Assembly (NCBI RefSeq): GCF_000423785.1
Contig: NZ_AUIQ01000015.1
Location: 1 to 35,069 of the forward strand
DNA: 35,069 bases
Reading direction: 5' to 3'
Source: Tetragenococcus muriaticus DSM 15685
Lineage (GTDB): Bacteria > Bacillota > Bacilli > Lactobacillales > Enterococcaceae
Positions 10,505 through 18,487 of this stretch are shown piece by piece (the stretch's first letter is position 1; every line of letters starts with the position of its first letter). The notes below the pieces were generated by a model. That model was given only the letters and a program-made list of their open reading frames with translations. It was not told the origin of the DNA and searched no databases. The position numbers and the translations under genes were made by a program.

Positions 10505-10687
10505 ATGCGCTACCTTATTACGATTATTTGGTCTTTAATCTTAGGACAAGTTGTTGGTTTTATCGGCAGTGCCTTAACGAGTACAAATTACGATTTTGTT
10601 TTGACAACAATCTGTTCTCTAATTGTTGCTGTAATCGTTATGGCTATAGGAGCTATCGTTTATCCTAATAATAAACAATCCCATTAA
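10505..10687 (+). CDS. DUF2929 (YjzD-like) small membrane protein
   Basis: 60 residues with two predicted membrane spans (about 4-23 and 31-54) and a short polar tail. The start MRYLITIIW and GQVVGFIGSALTS fit the DUF2929 family represented by Bacillus YjzD, whose function is unknown. The ATG at 10505 is preferred because GAAGGTG lies 5 bases before it; an upstream in-frame ATG has none. It is a single gene, divergent from dnaE and closed by a strong bidirectional terminator. Family assignment is from memory of the pattern. Confidence 0.8.
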   Translation: MRYLITIIWSLILGQVVGFIGSALTSTNYDFVLTTICSLIVAVIVMAIGAIVYPNNKQSH

Positions 10688-10693
10688 CGACTA

Positions 10694-10727
10694 AAAACCC
10701 GCTACAATTTATTGTAACGGGTTTTTT
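10694..10727 (+). terminator. Bidirectional terminator
   Basis: Arms 10694-10708 and 10711-10725 (AAAACCCGCTACAAT / ATTGTAACGGGTTTT, one mismatch), with T runs on both strands. It serves the DUF2929 gene and could also stop the leftward permease transcript. Confidence 0.88.
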
Positions 10728-10792
10728 ATTCTTTTCAACCAATTGCTTTTGATTTTAAACACTTATACCATTTTATAAGAATCATATGATTT

Positions 10793-12291
10793 TTAAAGAA
10801 AAGCTAAAATCACAAAATTTAAAATAAATAATAAATCAATAACCCATAAGATGAGGGAAACTTCCCGGGCTTTTCCTTTAACAACTTTTACAATAGAATA
10901 AAAAATAAATCCAGCGGCAATACCATAAGAGATACTATAGCACAACGCCATGAAAATCGAAGCAAAAAAAGCAGGAACTGCATCTTCCAAGCGCGTCCAA
11001 TCAATGTCTTTAAAAGAAGAAAGCATCATAACTCCCACTAATACTAATGCCGGAGCTGTTGCTTGGGCCGGAACAATCGCAATTAGAGGAGAAAACAGAC
11101 TGCTTAAGGCAAACATAACAGCCACTGTCACAGAGGTTAACCCCGTCCTTCCTCCTACGCCAATTCCTGCTGCAGATTCAACAAAAGTCGTGGTATTTGA
11201 CGTCCCAAAAATAGCTCCAACAGAGGTAGCAATCGCATCAGCAAATAAAGCACGATCCATTTTAGTGTTCATCCCTTTACTGTCGTCCAGAGCATTTTCG
11301 TCTTCTTTTGAAAAAATACCTGTGCGACGTCCTGTTCCGATAAATGTACCAATTGTGTCAAAAATATCAGCTAAACTAAAAGCAATAATCGTCATAATAA
11401 CTTGCGGAATTCTACCTGAATCACTAAATAATGACTGCATACCTTCTTGACCAAAAGCGGCACCGAAAGTTGTTCCTAGTTCATTGATAGATTGACTTAA
11501 TGAGTTATCGCTCAAATCAACAGCGCTCAAATCAACTACACCCATCAGAATACCAATGATCGTCGTCCCGACAATCCCAAGTAATACAGCCCCACGTACA
11601 TTGGCTACTACTAAAAGGACGTAAAGGCAAAACTGTGGATGGAGAATACAGCCCCACGTACATTGGCTACTACTAAAATTGTCATTAAAATTAAACCAAT
11701 GAGTGACAGAACAACTGCAGGATTATCAAAGTTAACTAAAGCAGGAACAATTCCTCCGTTAATATCAGCACTAACGACTTCCCCACCTTCTATTGTTGCG
11801 CCAATAATGGAATCAGAATCAGCTGAAAAAGTTAATAAATTAGCGTTTTTCAAACCAATATAAGCAACATAAACTCCAATACCTCCGCCGATGGCATGTT
11901 GCATGCTTTCTGGAATAGCATGGATAATCAATTTCCGAATTTTTGTTATTGTTATAAAAATATTGATCAAACCGCAAATAAATACCATCGCTAGTGCTTG
12001 CTGCCAACTATAACCTAGACCAAAAGCAACTGTGTAGGTAAAAAAAGCGTTTAATCCCATACCAGGGGCTTGAGCATAAGGCACGTTCGCAAATAGACCC
12101 ATTACTAAAGTTCCAATGATAGCAGCAATAATAGTGGCCAAGAAAACTGCTTGAAATGGCATACCAGAAGCTGATAATATCGTAGGATTTACAAATAGGA
12201 TATAACTCATAGCAAAAAATGTTGTTACCCCTGCCATGATTTCTGTTGAAACATTAGTACCATTTTCTTGTAACTTGAAAAGTCTCTCCAT
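10793..12291 (-). pseudogene. Purine permease (NCS2, AzgA/PbuG type), frameshifted by a 62-bp duplication
   Basis: The N-terminal piece (MERLFKLQENGTNVSTE, then MAGVTTFFAMSYILFVNP and GMGLNAFFTYTVAFGLG) and the C-terminal piece (AFSLADIFDTIGTFIGTG, GTSNTTTFVESAAGIGVGG) are the two parts of one guanine/hypoxanthine-type permease with about 12 membrane spans. They are separated by a frame change. A 34-base stretch occurs at 11583-11616 and again at 11645-11678, with 28 unique bases between; the extra 62 bases shift the frame and add a stop after FAFTSF. Removing one copy plus filler restores VANVRGAVLLGIVG and an open frame of 478 codons, the family's normal size. ATG at 12291 follows AAGGAG by 11 bases; promoter and start are intact. 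It is therefore a recent or reversible break, or possibly an assembly error. Confidence 0.9.
11583..11678. repeat. 34-bp direct repeat flanking 28 bp of filler
   Basis: Identical copies at 11583-11616 and 11645-11678, starting AATACAGCCCCACGTAC and ending GCTACTACTAAAA. The unit length of 62 is not divisible by three, which explains the frameshift in the permease gene. Confidence 0.97.
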
Positions 12292-12376
12292 TTTTTCTTT
12301 CACTCCTTAGAAAATATCATGTCCAATGAAAATGCGAACAGCTCATAAATTCCACTTTTACCTTGAACAAATATCA

Positions 12377-12405
12377 ATTATAGATAGTTTCGCTCTATAG
12401 TTCAA
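12377..12405 (-). promoter_or_regulatory. Purine permease promoter
   Basis: Minus strand TTGAAC (12405-12400), a 17-base spacer and TATAAT (12382-12377). It gives a leader of about 80 bases with no purine riboswitch signature. Confidence 0.75.
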
Positions 12406-12435
12406 TAATTTCTTAACAAAATAAATAAATAAGAA

Positions 12436-12452
12436 TATAATGTTCGTGTTTT
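12436..12452 (-). promoter_or_regulatory. PurBox-like element
   Basis: Minus strand AAAACACGAACATTATA, one base off the PurR target core CCGAACAT. Its centre lies about 74 bases upstream of the predicted permease start site, close to the distance at which lactococcal PurR activates. Only a single copy is convincing. Confidence 0.35.
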
Positions 12453-12480
12453 ACCCAAAGAAAAAATGTTCTTTGTCTAT

Positions 12481-12514
12481 ATTCGCTTGTAAAAAAGCGA
12501 ATTTATGGTAAACT
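12481..12514 (+). promoter_or_regulatory. Cof-type phosphatase promoter with overlapping dyad
   Basis: TTGTAA (12487-12492), a 16-base spacer and extended -10 TGGTAAACT ending at 12514. A perfect 8-base inverted repeat, ATTCGCTT / AAGCGAAT (12481-12488, 12495-12502), covers the -35, so it may be an operator. Confidence 0.55.
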
Positions 12515-12543
12515 AGAAAAAATTATTAGTAAGGGAGAACTTT

Positions 12544-13347
12544 ATGCCAAAAAAATTAATCGCCCTCGATTTAGACGGAACAACATTAAATAATGCTTCG
12601 CTGATCTCTTCTAGAACAGCTCAAATTTTACAAAAAGCTCGCGATAAAGGACATATTATTAGTATTGCCACAGGTCGACCTTACCGTATGAGTGCTCATT
12701 ACTACCAACAACTACATTTAGATACACCTATGGTTAATTTCAATGGGAGCTTAATTCATAAACCAAAAGAAAAGTGGACCTATGAAAAGGAATTTTCTGT
12801 TCCTCGCGAAATTGCTTTTGAGATATTAGAGAAAAAAGAACAGTTACATCTAGACTTTGTTGCTGCCGAAAACCGTCAAACGTTTTTTATCGATAAACTA
12901 GAAAATTTTCAAAAAGAATTTTTTGCTACAGATATTGCCACTGAAGCAAACTTATTTCCTCAATTAAAAACAAATCCTACTTCTATCATGCTTAAAACTA
13001 AAAACGAATTTGCAAGTTTTGTAACCGAAGCTTTAGCACAACAATTCTCTAATGAAATTGACGTAAAAACATGGGGCGGGAAAGATACAATTTTAGAAGT
13101 CGTGCCAAAAGGTGTACAAAAAGCAATGGCCGTGTCCTTAGTAGCTGAAGCAATGCAAATAAAACAGAAAGATATCGTTGCCTTTGGTGATGAACATAAC
13201 GACGTTGAACTTCTTGAGTATGCTGGTTGGGGTGTTGCAATGAAAAACGGAACAGATCAATTAAAAAGTGTAGCTAATGATGTGACAACCAAAACGAATG
13301 ATGAAGAAGGTATGGTTGATTATCTAGAAGAATTATTAGCTATTTAG
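12544..13347 (+). CDS. HAD-superfamily hydrolase, Cof subfamily sugar-phosphatase-like
   Basis: 267 residues, typical of Cof-type (IIB) HAD phosphatases, cytosolic Mg2+-dependent enzymes acting on sugar phosphates or similar small phosphoesters. Motif I is LIALDLDGTTLNN with nucleophile Asp9 and acid Asp11; motif II is ISIATGRPY; the motif III lysine lies in PKGVQKAMAVSL; motif IV is VAFGDEHNDVELLEYAG. The C2-type cap sits between motifs II and III. ATG at 12544 follows AAGGGAG by 6 bases. It has its own promoter and a long-loop terminator. The exact substrate cannot be read from sequence. Confidence 0.93.
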   Translation: MPKKLIALDLDGTTLNNASLISSRTAQILQKARDKGHIISIATGRPYRMSAHYYQQLHLDTPMVNFNGSLIHKPKEKWTYEKEFSVPREIAFEILEKKEQLHLDFVAAENRQTFFIDKLENFQKEFFATDIATEANLFPQLKTNPTSIMLKTKNEFASFVTEALAQQFSNEIDVKTWGGKDTILEVVPKGVQKAMAVSLVAEAMQIKQKDIVAFGDEHNDVELLEYAGWGVAMKNGTDQLKSVANDVTTKTNDEEGMVDYLEELLAI

Positions 13348-13355
13348 CTTTTACA

Positions 13356-13424
13356 AAAAGATACCAGTATCACTAGTAAATCATTCGTAGGTGTTTACAA
13401 TAGCAAGCGATTCTGGTATCTTTT
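13356..13424 (+). terminator. Long-loop terminator-like hairpin after the HAD gene
   Basis: Perfect 12-base arms AAAAGATACCAG (13356-13367) and CTGGTATCTTTT (13413-13424), with a 45-base loop that can fold further (GTAAA / TTTAC). The final TTTT makes it a plausible, if bulky, terminator. Confidence 0.55.
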
Positions 13425-13514
13425 GTTTGCGATTTTTATTGGATATTTTCTAGAAAATAAAAAAATATCTCTTGCATTTTTATAAAAAAATGAGAGAATA
13501 CTATTTGCGGATAC

Positions 13515-13602
13515 GGAGAGTTGGCAGAGTGGTAATGCACTGGACTCGAAATCCAGCGAACCGTTTAAAAGCGGCGCACGGGTTCAAATCCCGTACTCTC
13601 CT
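13515..13602 (+). tRNA. tRNA-Ser (CGA anticodon)
   Basis: The acceptor stem GGAGAGT pairs with ACTCTCC. The anticodon arm TGGA-CTCGAAA-TCCA gives CGA (reads UCG). There is a long variable arm of the serine type and a T arm CGGG-TTCAAAT-CCCG. CCA is not encoded. The discriminator base at 13602 is T rather than the G73 usual for serine tRNAs. It stands alone, not in a cluster. Confidence 0.95.
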
Positions 13603-13623
13603 TATTTAAAGGTAGAATTGCTG

Positions 13624-13692
13624 TTATATCAGCTTTTTTAGCTCTTCTTTTACTTTTTTAACGTGTTTTCTAACGTGTTTTAATTTTTTTAC
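13624..13692 (-). pseudogene. Possible C-terminal remnant of a tyrosine integrase
   Basis: On the minus strand an open stretch reads KHVRKHVKKVKEELKKLI and stops 22 bases from the tRNA-Ser 3' end; a stop codon precedes it. Lysine-rich helical tails of this kind are common at the C-terminus of phage and ICE integrases, which often sit beside tRNA genes. The stretch also contains a 12-bp tandem repeat (TAACGTGTTTTC, 13659-13682), so a chance reading is possible. Confidence 0.3.
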
Positions 13693-13753
13693 CTAGTATT
13701 TTGCGCTGGGGGCGTACATAATTTTTATAATAGCACTTTCTTATATGTAAATT

Positions 13754-13793
13754 AGAAAGTCTACAAGTGAAAAAGCTTGTAGACTTTCTTTTA
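13754..13793 (+). terminator. Strong hairpin between tRNA-Ser and the TetR gene
   Basis: Perfect 14-base arms AGAAAGTCTACAAG (13754-13767) and CTTGTAGACTTTCT (13776-13789), an 8-base loop, then TTTTAT on the plus strand. It can also act for the leftward TetR gene, though the T run on that side is poorer. Confidence 0.75.
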
Positions 13794-13870
13794 TAAAAAA
13801 ACTTAGCTAGTCCCAAATAAAGCGCATTCATTTAGCTCTAACTAAGCTGATAACCGATATATAATTTTTT

Positions 13871-14452
13871 TTACTTCTTTATATCACCAAAAGTATTCTC
13901 TTCATAATTACTTTCTAAAATGGCATTTACACTTTGTTCTATAATTGCAATGATTTGTTGACGAGTTGGCACTACTACTTTTGATATCATGAGTGCTGCT
14001 AGACCAGTCAGCGTGATCCAAGTAGCATGGAATAGTGCTTCAATGTATTGTTCCGTTAAGTCCTTATATTCTTCTTGCTGTAGAATAGTTTCCTTGAAGA
14101 ACTGATAAGAGCGATCATACATAATGCTGCCTCCGCCCTTTTCATCAAGATACATGGCCATAAACAATCGTGGCTTCTTTTGTGCAAACTCGATATAATT
14201 AATACTAATATCAAACAATTTGTCTCCCGTATGTTCAACGCTGAATACCTTTTGTGTTAACTCATCCATTATTGATTCGATCAATGATTGTTTCAAATCC
14301 TCCATATTCTCAAATTCTAAATAGATTGGCTGAGTAGACACTCCCATTTGAGCTGCCACGTTCCGAGCTGTAAAGTTACTGAACCCATTTTTTTCAATCA
14401 AATCGTAAGCAGCATTTAAAATATGTTTTCTTGTATACACTTTATGTCTCAT
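13871..14452 (-). CDS. TetR/AcrR family transcriptional regulator
   Basis: 193 residues, normal for TetR repressors. The N-terminal helix-turn-helix lies in about residues 8-52 (TRKHILNAAYDLIEKNGFSN then AAQMGVSTQPIYLEFENMED); the rest is a helical ligand-binding and dimerisation domain unlike any specific member I recognise. ATG at 14452 follows AAGGAGG by 7 bases. It is divergent from the thrE-like pair, with about 300 bases between them holding three separate dyads. One of these (14498-14510) overlaps its own promoter region, suggesting self-repression. Control of the neighbouring exporter is a reasonable guess from context only. Confidence 0.9.
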   Translation of the reverse strand: MRHKVYTRKHILNAAYDLIEKNGFSNFTARNVAAQMGVSTQPIYLEFENMEDLKQSLIESIMDELTQKVFSVEHTGDKLFDISINYIEFAQKKPRLFMAMYLDEKGGGSIMYDRSYQFFKETILQQEEYKDLTEQYIEALFHATWITLTGLAALMISKVVVPTRQQIIAIIEQSVNAILESNYEENTFGDIKK

Positions 14453-14497
14453 AACACAACCTCCTTACTTTTTTACAGCTATATATTGTTATTTTAA

Positions 14498-14510
14498 CCG
14501 AGAATCTCGG
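14498..14510. promoter_or_regulatory. Candidate TetR self-operator
   Basis: Perfect dyad CCGAGA-A-TCTCGG, 46 bases upstream of the TetR start codon, at the expected -35 position for a TATATA -10 near 14480. It is GC-rich against an AT-rich background. Confidence 0.5.
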
Positions 14511-14596
14511 AATTTTAAAGTGTTTTCTGCCCAAATTATAAAATACGTTGTTTATTTTCAAATAACTGTTATTCCAATAAAATAGAATTTCTTCTT

Positions 14597-14636
14597 CTAC
14601 TTAAAATTTTGCCACTGCTAGTGAAACTTTAAGTAG
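14597..14636. repeat. Nested inverted repeat
   Basis: Outer 9-base arms CTACTTAAA (14597-14605) and TTTAAGTAG (14628-14636) enclose an inner CACT-gct-AGTG (14613-14623). It is not followed by a T run, so it is more likely a binding site or cruciform than a terminator. Confidence 0.5.
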
Positions 14637-14680
14637 AGATAAAAATATTCCATTACCGCTTAGTTATTAAAAAATCTTCC

Positions 14681-14709
14681 TTGTCAGTCTTATGACAAAC
14701 AGATAGAAT
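14681..14709 (+). promoter_or_regulatory. thrE-like operon promoter with overlapping dyad
   Basis: TTGTCA (14681-14686), a 17-base spacer, TAGAAT (14704-14709). The -35 is one half of a perfect inverted repeat TTGTCA-N6-TGACAA (14681-14698), a likely operator for a dimeric regulator. Confidence 0.65.
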
Positions 14710-14757
14710 AATGGAGAATAAGCTATTCTAAAGCAAGTGCTCACAAGGAGATATATC

Positions 14758-15519
14758 ATGGAAAAAACAAAAGATCTATTAATAGATACTTGTTTGTTAG
14801 CTGGCAAAATCATGATGGAAAGTGGTTCTGAAGTATATCGTGTAGAAGATACGATGAACCGGATTGCTGAGAATGCTAACGAACCAAATAGCAAAAGTTA
14901 TGTAACAGCTACTGGGATATTTATGGGCCTAAAAAGTAGTCGCTATACTCAAATTGAAAATGTAGGAGAACGAAATATTAACTTAGAAAAAGTCGAAGCC
15001 GTAAATCAACTGTCTAGAAAATTCGCCGAAAAAAGTGTAGACCTACCAAAGCTCTATCAGCAATTAAAAATAATTGATAAAGAAACACCTGAATTTCCTT
15101 TAATATTACAAGTACTTAGTGCTGCGTTTTTAAGTGCGTTTTTAATGATTTTATTCGGCGGTCATTGGATAAATTTTATCCCAACTTTATTCATTGGGGG
15201 GTTTGGCTTTTTCATAAAACATGAAGTCAAACAACATTTTGATTTACGTTTTTTTGATATTTTTATTTCCTCATTTCTTATTGGTATACTTGCTCTGCTT
15301 TTTACACGAACTGGACTTGCGCTGAGTTTTGACTACATGTGTATTGGAGCTGTTATGCCTTTAGTTCCAGGGGTGGCTATTACAGCCTCTTTACGAGATA
15401 TTCTAGCAGGGCATTTAGTTAGCGGACTTGTCAGAGGAACTGAAGCGATCATAGTAGCAGCCTCTATTGCTATTGGAATTGCTTGTGTTCTTTCAATTTT
15501 TGGGGGGCTTTTTCCATGA
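14758..15519 (+). CDS. Threonine/serine exporter family protein, ThrE N-domain (DUF1212)
   Basis: 253 residues. The N-terminal half is soluble and carries MESGSEVYRVEDTMNRI, characteristic of ThrE/YjjP proteins; it is followed by about five membrane spans from residue ~115 with VMPLVPGVAITASLRDILAGH near the end. In Corynebacterium ThrE both parts are fused and export threonine and serine; in E. coli the split pair YjjP/YjjB is linked to succinate export. The substrate here is unknown. ATG at 14758 has AAGGAG 7 bases before it; an in-frame ATG at 14737 does not. It overlaps the next gene by 4 bases, indicating coupled translation and a joint complex. Confidence 0.92.
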   Translation: MEKTKDLLIDTCLLAGKIMMESGSEVYRVEDTMNRIAENANEPNSKSYVTATGIFMGLKSSRYTQIENVGERNINLEKVEAVNQLSRKFAEKSVDLPKLYQQLKIIDKETPEFPLILQVLSAAFLSAFLMILFGGHWINFIPTLFIGGFGFFIKHEVKQHFDLRFFDIFISSFLIGILALLFTRTGLALSFDYMCIGAVMPLVPGVAITASLRDILAGHLVSGLVRGTEAIIVAASIAIGIACVLSIFGGLFP

Positions 15520-15962
15520 CATTTTTTCTTCAGTTTTCTCTTAGCTTTTTCAGCAGCGCAGCCTTTGGTATTATAGCAAATATCCCCCGTCGTGCGCTTT
15601 TAACCAGTGGTTTTACTGGAGCCATTGGTTGGATGATCTATTTTTATTTAGACCAAATTTTTCATAGTATTGCCTCAGCTAATTTCGTCGCAGCTTTTAT
15701 GATTGGGTGTTTGAGTATCTTCTTTTCAAAGAAACAAAAAATGCCAATGATCATTTTCTATATTCCTGGTTTAATTCCATTAGTTCCGGGAGGGCCTTCT
15801 TATGAAGCGGTCCGCGCTTTTGCTTTAGGAGACCCAAATATCGGATTCCAAAAATTGATGGTAGTATCAACTACAGCCATAAGTATTGTGGGAGGATTAT
15901 TAGTAACTAGTTTTGTAGAACAATTAATTAATAAATGGTTACTCTCAAAAAAGAATAAGTAA
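15516..15962 (+). CDS. Threonine/serine exporter family protein, ThrE C-domain (DUF3815)
   Basis: 148-residue membrane protein with about four or five spans, the second half of the split exporter. It shows IPRRALLTSGFTGAIGW near the start and PGLIPLVPGGPSYEAVRA in the middle, typical of DUF3815/YjjB. Its ATG overlaps the stop of the preceding gene as ATGA, so it is translated by coupling; GGGGGGC about 8 bases before serves as a weak ribosome site. No terminator is obvious before the next gene 94 bases on. Confidence 0.92.
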   Translation: MTFFLQFSLSFFSSAAFGIIANIPRRALLTSGFTGAIGWMIYFYLDQIFHSIASANFVAAFMIGCLSIFFSKKQKMPMIIFYIPGLIPLVPGGPSYEAVRAFALGDPNIGFQKLMVVSTTAISIVGGLLVTSFVEQLINKWLLSKKNK

Positions 15963-16056
15963 TTCCTAATTGTTTTAAATCGGTCGCTAGTTGCATGCTT
16001 TTATTATAATTTCGGTTATAATAATAATTAAGTGATAAAAATTGAGGTGACATACA

Positions 16057-16653
16057 TTGAGCATTACAACATCAAGAAGACTGATGCATTTAATTTCCAT
16101 CTCTGGATTTCTTGCTCTAATTTTTATAGCGATTTATTTTTACCAGACTGGAGTTTTTGATAGTCTGCAGAGTTTACAAGAGTTTGTTGGTCAAGCCGTA
16201 TTTTGGGCTCCCTTTTTGTTTATCTTGATTCAAATTTTACAAGTCGTTATTCCAATTCTTCCAGGTGGTATTTCATTAGCTGCTGGCGTATTGCTTTTTG
16301 GTCCTTTAATAGGTTTTTTATATAATTATATAGGGATTTGTATAGGTTCTTTAATTTTATTTTGGCTAGGACGGCAATACGGCAAGCCGCTTGTATTACG
16401 TTTAATAAATGGAAAGACTTATTATAAATATATTCATTGGCTAGACAACCAAAAACGTTTTGATCGTCTTTTTACTGTAGCTATATTTTTACCTATCGCT
16501 CCTGATGATGCTTTATGCTTAATGGCCAGTTTAACCAAAATTTCTCTAAAGAAATTTACTTGGATTATTTTGTTAGCCAAACCAGTTTCTGTCTTCTTGT
16601 ATAGCTTTATTCTAATATATGGAAGTGAACAAATTTTTCAATTTTTGCGATAA
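16057..16653 (+). CDS. TVP38/TMEM64 (DedA-like) membrane protein
   Basis: 198 residues with about five hydrophobic segments. It has the family's re-entrant pattern: VIPILPGGISLAAGVLLFGPLIGFLYNYIG followed by GSLILFWLGRQYGKPLV, and later FLPIAPDDALCLMASLTKIS. This is the VTT/SNARE-associated domain found in DedA and YdjX-like proteins, some of which move lipids across membranes. The start is TTG at 16057, preceded by GAGGTGA; no ATG or GTG is available nearby in frame. It stands apart from the thrE pair by 94 bases and may have its own TATAAT box near 16017. Specific role unknown. Confidence 0.85.
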   Translation: MSITTSRRLMHLISISGFLALIFIAIYFYQTGVFDSLQSLQEFVGQAVFWAPFLFILIQILQVVIPILPGGISLAAGVLLFGPLIGFLYNYIGICIGSLILFWLGRQYGKPLVLRLINGKTYYKYIHWLDNQKRFDRLFTVAIFLPIAPDDALCLMASLTKISLKKFTWIILLAKPVSVFLYSFILIYGSEQIFQFLR

Positions 16654-16690
16654 AAAATGGCAAGCTATAACCACATGCTAAACAAAATTT

Positions 16691-16719
16691 TTGCTAGTCA
16701 CTTAAAATCATGCTATAGT
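16691..16719 (+). promoter_or_regulatory. Promoter of the 52-residue gene
   Basis: TTGCTA (16691-16696), a 17-base spacer and extended -10 TGCTATAGT (16711-16719). Confidence 0.75.
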
Positions 16720-16761
16720 ACATGAGGTAGCTGTTATAAAAAAATTAAAGGAGGGATGTAT

Positions 16762-16920
16762 ATGACGTTTAAAAAAGAAGATTTGGCTTATCGAATCGCT
16801 TTTGATACGAATACAAATCAATTTATGGCAATCGACTCGAAAAATGAAGACCATGTAGCCTATGGTGTAACGATTGAACTTGCAATCAAAAATCTAAACG
16901 CTGAAAAATCTCACGTATAG
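16762..16920 (+). CDS. Small uncharacterised protein (52 residues)
   Basis: A short gene with all the marks of expression: an extended -10 promoter, an ideal AAAGGAGGG ribosome site 7 bases before ATG, and a strong terminator after it. The protein begins MTFKKEDLAYRIAFDTNT, continues NQFMAIDSKNEDHVAYGVTI, and ends ELAIKNLNAEKSHV. It is soluble and mildly acidic, with a beta-like first half and a helical end. The layout vaguely recalls the HicB fold, but no HicA partner is present and I do not assign a function. Codon use resembles the neighbours. Confidence 0.75.
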   Translation: MTFKKEDLAYRIAFDTNTNQFMAIDSKNEDHVAYGVTIELAIKNLNAEKSHV

Positions 16921-16961
16921 AAAGGACGCCCACATATGAATGCGACTGTTTCTTCCTATTG

Positions 16962-17008
16962 AAACTGTTAGTAGTAACGCCTTGTTTTTACTGCTAACAG
17001 TTTTTTTG
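16962..17008 (+). terminator. Terminator of the 52-residue gene
   Basis: Arms 16962-16977 and 16987-17003 (AAACTGTTAGTAGTAA / TTTACTGCTAACAGTTT, one mismatch), then TTTT. Confidence 0.85.
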
Positions 17009-17011
17009 TAT

Positions 17012-17040
17012 ACAAAAAAAGACGCTCAAGGAACGCCTTT
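17012..17040 (-). terminator. pgi terminator
   Basis: Minus strand AAAGGCG (17040-17034) pairs with CGTCTTT (17024-17018), followed by TTTT. It lies about 80 bases after pgi. Confidence 0.6.
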
Positions 17041-17121
17041 TCTATTGAATATCATCTTTTTTACTTTAGTGCAAACCTCTCTTGATCACAAAATTGTATT
17101 TAACACATTAAAAGCATTGAT

Positions 17122-18468
17122 TTACAATCGTTCGTTTAACTCTTCTGCCAAGTCTTCGTAGCCCGGTTTACCTAACAAGGCAAACATGTTGTTTTTATAC
17201 TCTTCTACTCCAGGTTGATCAAATGGATTGACACCATTTAAATAACCTGAGATTCCTACAGCAATTTCAAAGAAATACATCATGTATCCTAATGTATACT
17301 CATTCATTTCTGGAATCTTCAACACTAAGTTTGGAACATTCCCATCTGTATGCGCCAACAAGGTTCCCTCAAAGGCTTTAGTGTTCACAAAGTCGATGCC
17401 TTTTCCTTCTAGATAACCTAAACCATCCAAATCAGATTCTTGTGTTGGAATTGTTACGTTTTTGCGTGGTTTTTCCACTTTGACAACCGTTTCAAACACA
17501 TTACGTGTGCCATCTTGAATTGTTTGTCCAATTGAATGAAGGTCCGTCGAAAAATTAGCACTAGATGGATAGATCCCTTTTTGGTCTTTTCCCTCTGATT
17601 CACCATATAATTGTTTCCACCACTCGGAAAAATATTGCATTCCTGGCTCATAGTTAACTAATATTTCAATCGCCTTATCTTTACGGTGTAAAATATTACG
17701 TAAAGCAGCATATTGATAGGCTTCATTTTTCTTCAAATCAGCATCTGAATACTCTTTACGGGCATCCGCAGCTCCTTGCATCAAAGCATCAATGTCTGCT
17801 CCGCTAACAGCTATAGGCAGCAATCCAACAGGTGTTAATACCGTAAAACGTCCGCCAACATCATCTGGGATGACAAAAGTTTCCCAACCTTGTGCATCTG
17901 CTTCTTCTTTTACAGCACCTTTTTTACGGTCAGTTGTCGCATAAATCCGTTTATTTGCTTCCTTTTCACCATATTTATTAACTAATAATTCTTTAAACAC
18001 ACGAAAAGCAATCGCTGGTTCAGTCGTTGTGCCAGATTTTGAGATCACATTTACTGAAAAATCTCGATCTCCTATCATTTCAATTAAATCTGCTAGATAA
18101 GTAGAAGAAATTGAATTCCCAGCAAAAATCACTTGTGGTGTTTTCCTTTGTTCTTTTGATAGTGCATTATAAAAAGAATGCTGTAAGAAATCAATCGCCG
18201 CACGGGCGCCTAGGTAAGAGCCGCCAATACCAATAACGACTAAAACTTCTGAATCCGATTGAATTTTTTGTGCCGCTTTTTTAATACGAGAAAACTCTTC
18301 TTTATCGTAATTTTCCGGTAAATCAATCCAACCTAAGAAATCATTTCCTGCGCCTGTTCCGTTTCTTAATGCTTGGTCTGCTGCAGTTACTTGGTTTTGT
18401 ATATAATCAAGTTCATGTTCGTTAACAAAAGGAGCTACGTTTGAATAATCAAATGAAATATGTCCCAT
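17122..18468 (-). CDS. pgi: Glucose-6-phosphate isomerase
   Basis: 448 residues, the short form typical of Gram-positives. It interconverts glucose 6-phosphate and fructose 6-phosphate, feeding the pfkA step encoded earlier in the window. Signatures are [19 protein letters not shown], the phosphate-binding [33 protein letters not shown] (family signature 1) and [22 protein letters not shown], with the C-terminal [10 protein letters not shown]-like stretch as [19 protein letters not shown] at 18468 follows GGAGGAGG by 5 bases. The region just upstream contains a 30-bp palindrome that overlaps its probable -10 and ends in a T run touching the ribosome site, so expression may depend on how that structure is read. 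Confidence 0.98.
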   Translation of the reverse strand: MGHISFDYSNVAPFVNEHELDYIQNQVTAADQALRNGTGAGNDFLGWIDLPENYDKEEFSRIKKAAQKIQSDSEVLVVIGIGGSYLGARAAIDFLQHSFYNALSKEQRKTPQVIFAGNSISSTYLADLIEMIGDRDFSVNVISKSGTTTEPAIAFRVFKELLVNKYGEKEANKRIYATTDRKKGAVKEEADAQGWETFVIPDDVGGRFTVLTPVGLLPIAVSGADIDALMQGAADARKEYSDADLKKNEAYQYAALRNILHRKDKAIEILVNYEPGMQYFSEWWKQLYGESEGKDQKGIYPSSANFSTDLHSIGQTIQDGTRNVFETVVKVEKPRKNVTIPTQESDLDGLGYLEGKGIDFVNTKAFEGTLLAHTDGNVPNLVLKIPEMNEYTLGYMMYFFEIAVGISGYLNGVNPFDQPGVEEYKNNMFALLGKPGYEDLAEELNERL

Positions 18469-18487
18469 GTTACCTCCTCCTAAAAAA

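Noticed and set aside
10950-11450. Plus-strand frame of 166 codons
   Set aside because: It is a shadow of the permease coding sequence on the other strand and has no start signals.
12304-12376. Purine riboswitch in the permease leader
   Set aside because: The leader lacks the conserved three-way junction motifs and has no terminator; only a promoter and a PurBox-like site are seen.
16940-17161. Open frame of 73 codons on the plus strand
   Set aside because: It covers two terminators and the antisense end of pgi, with no ribosome site.
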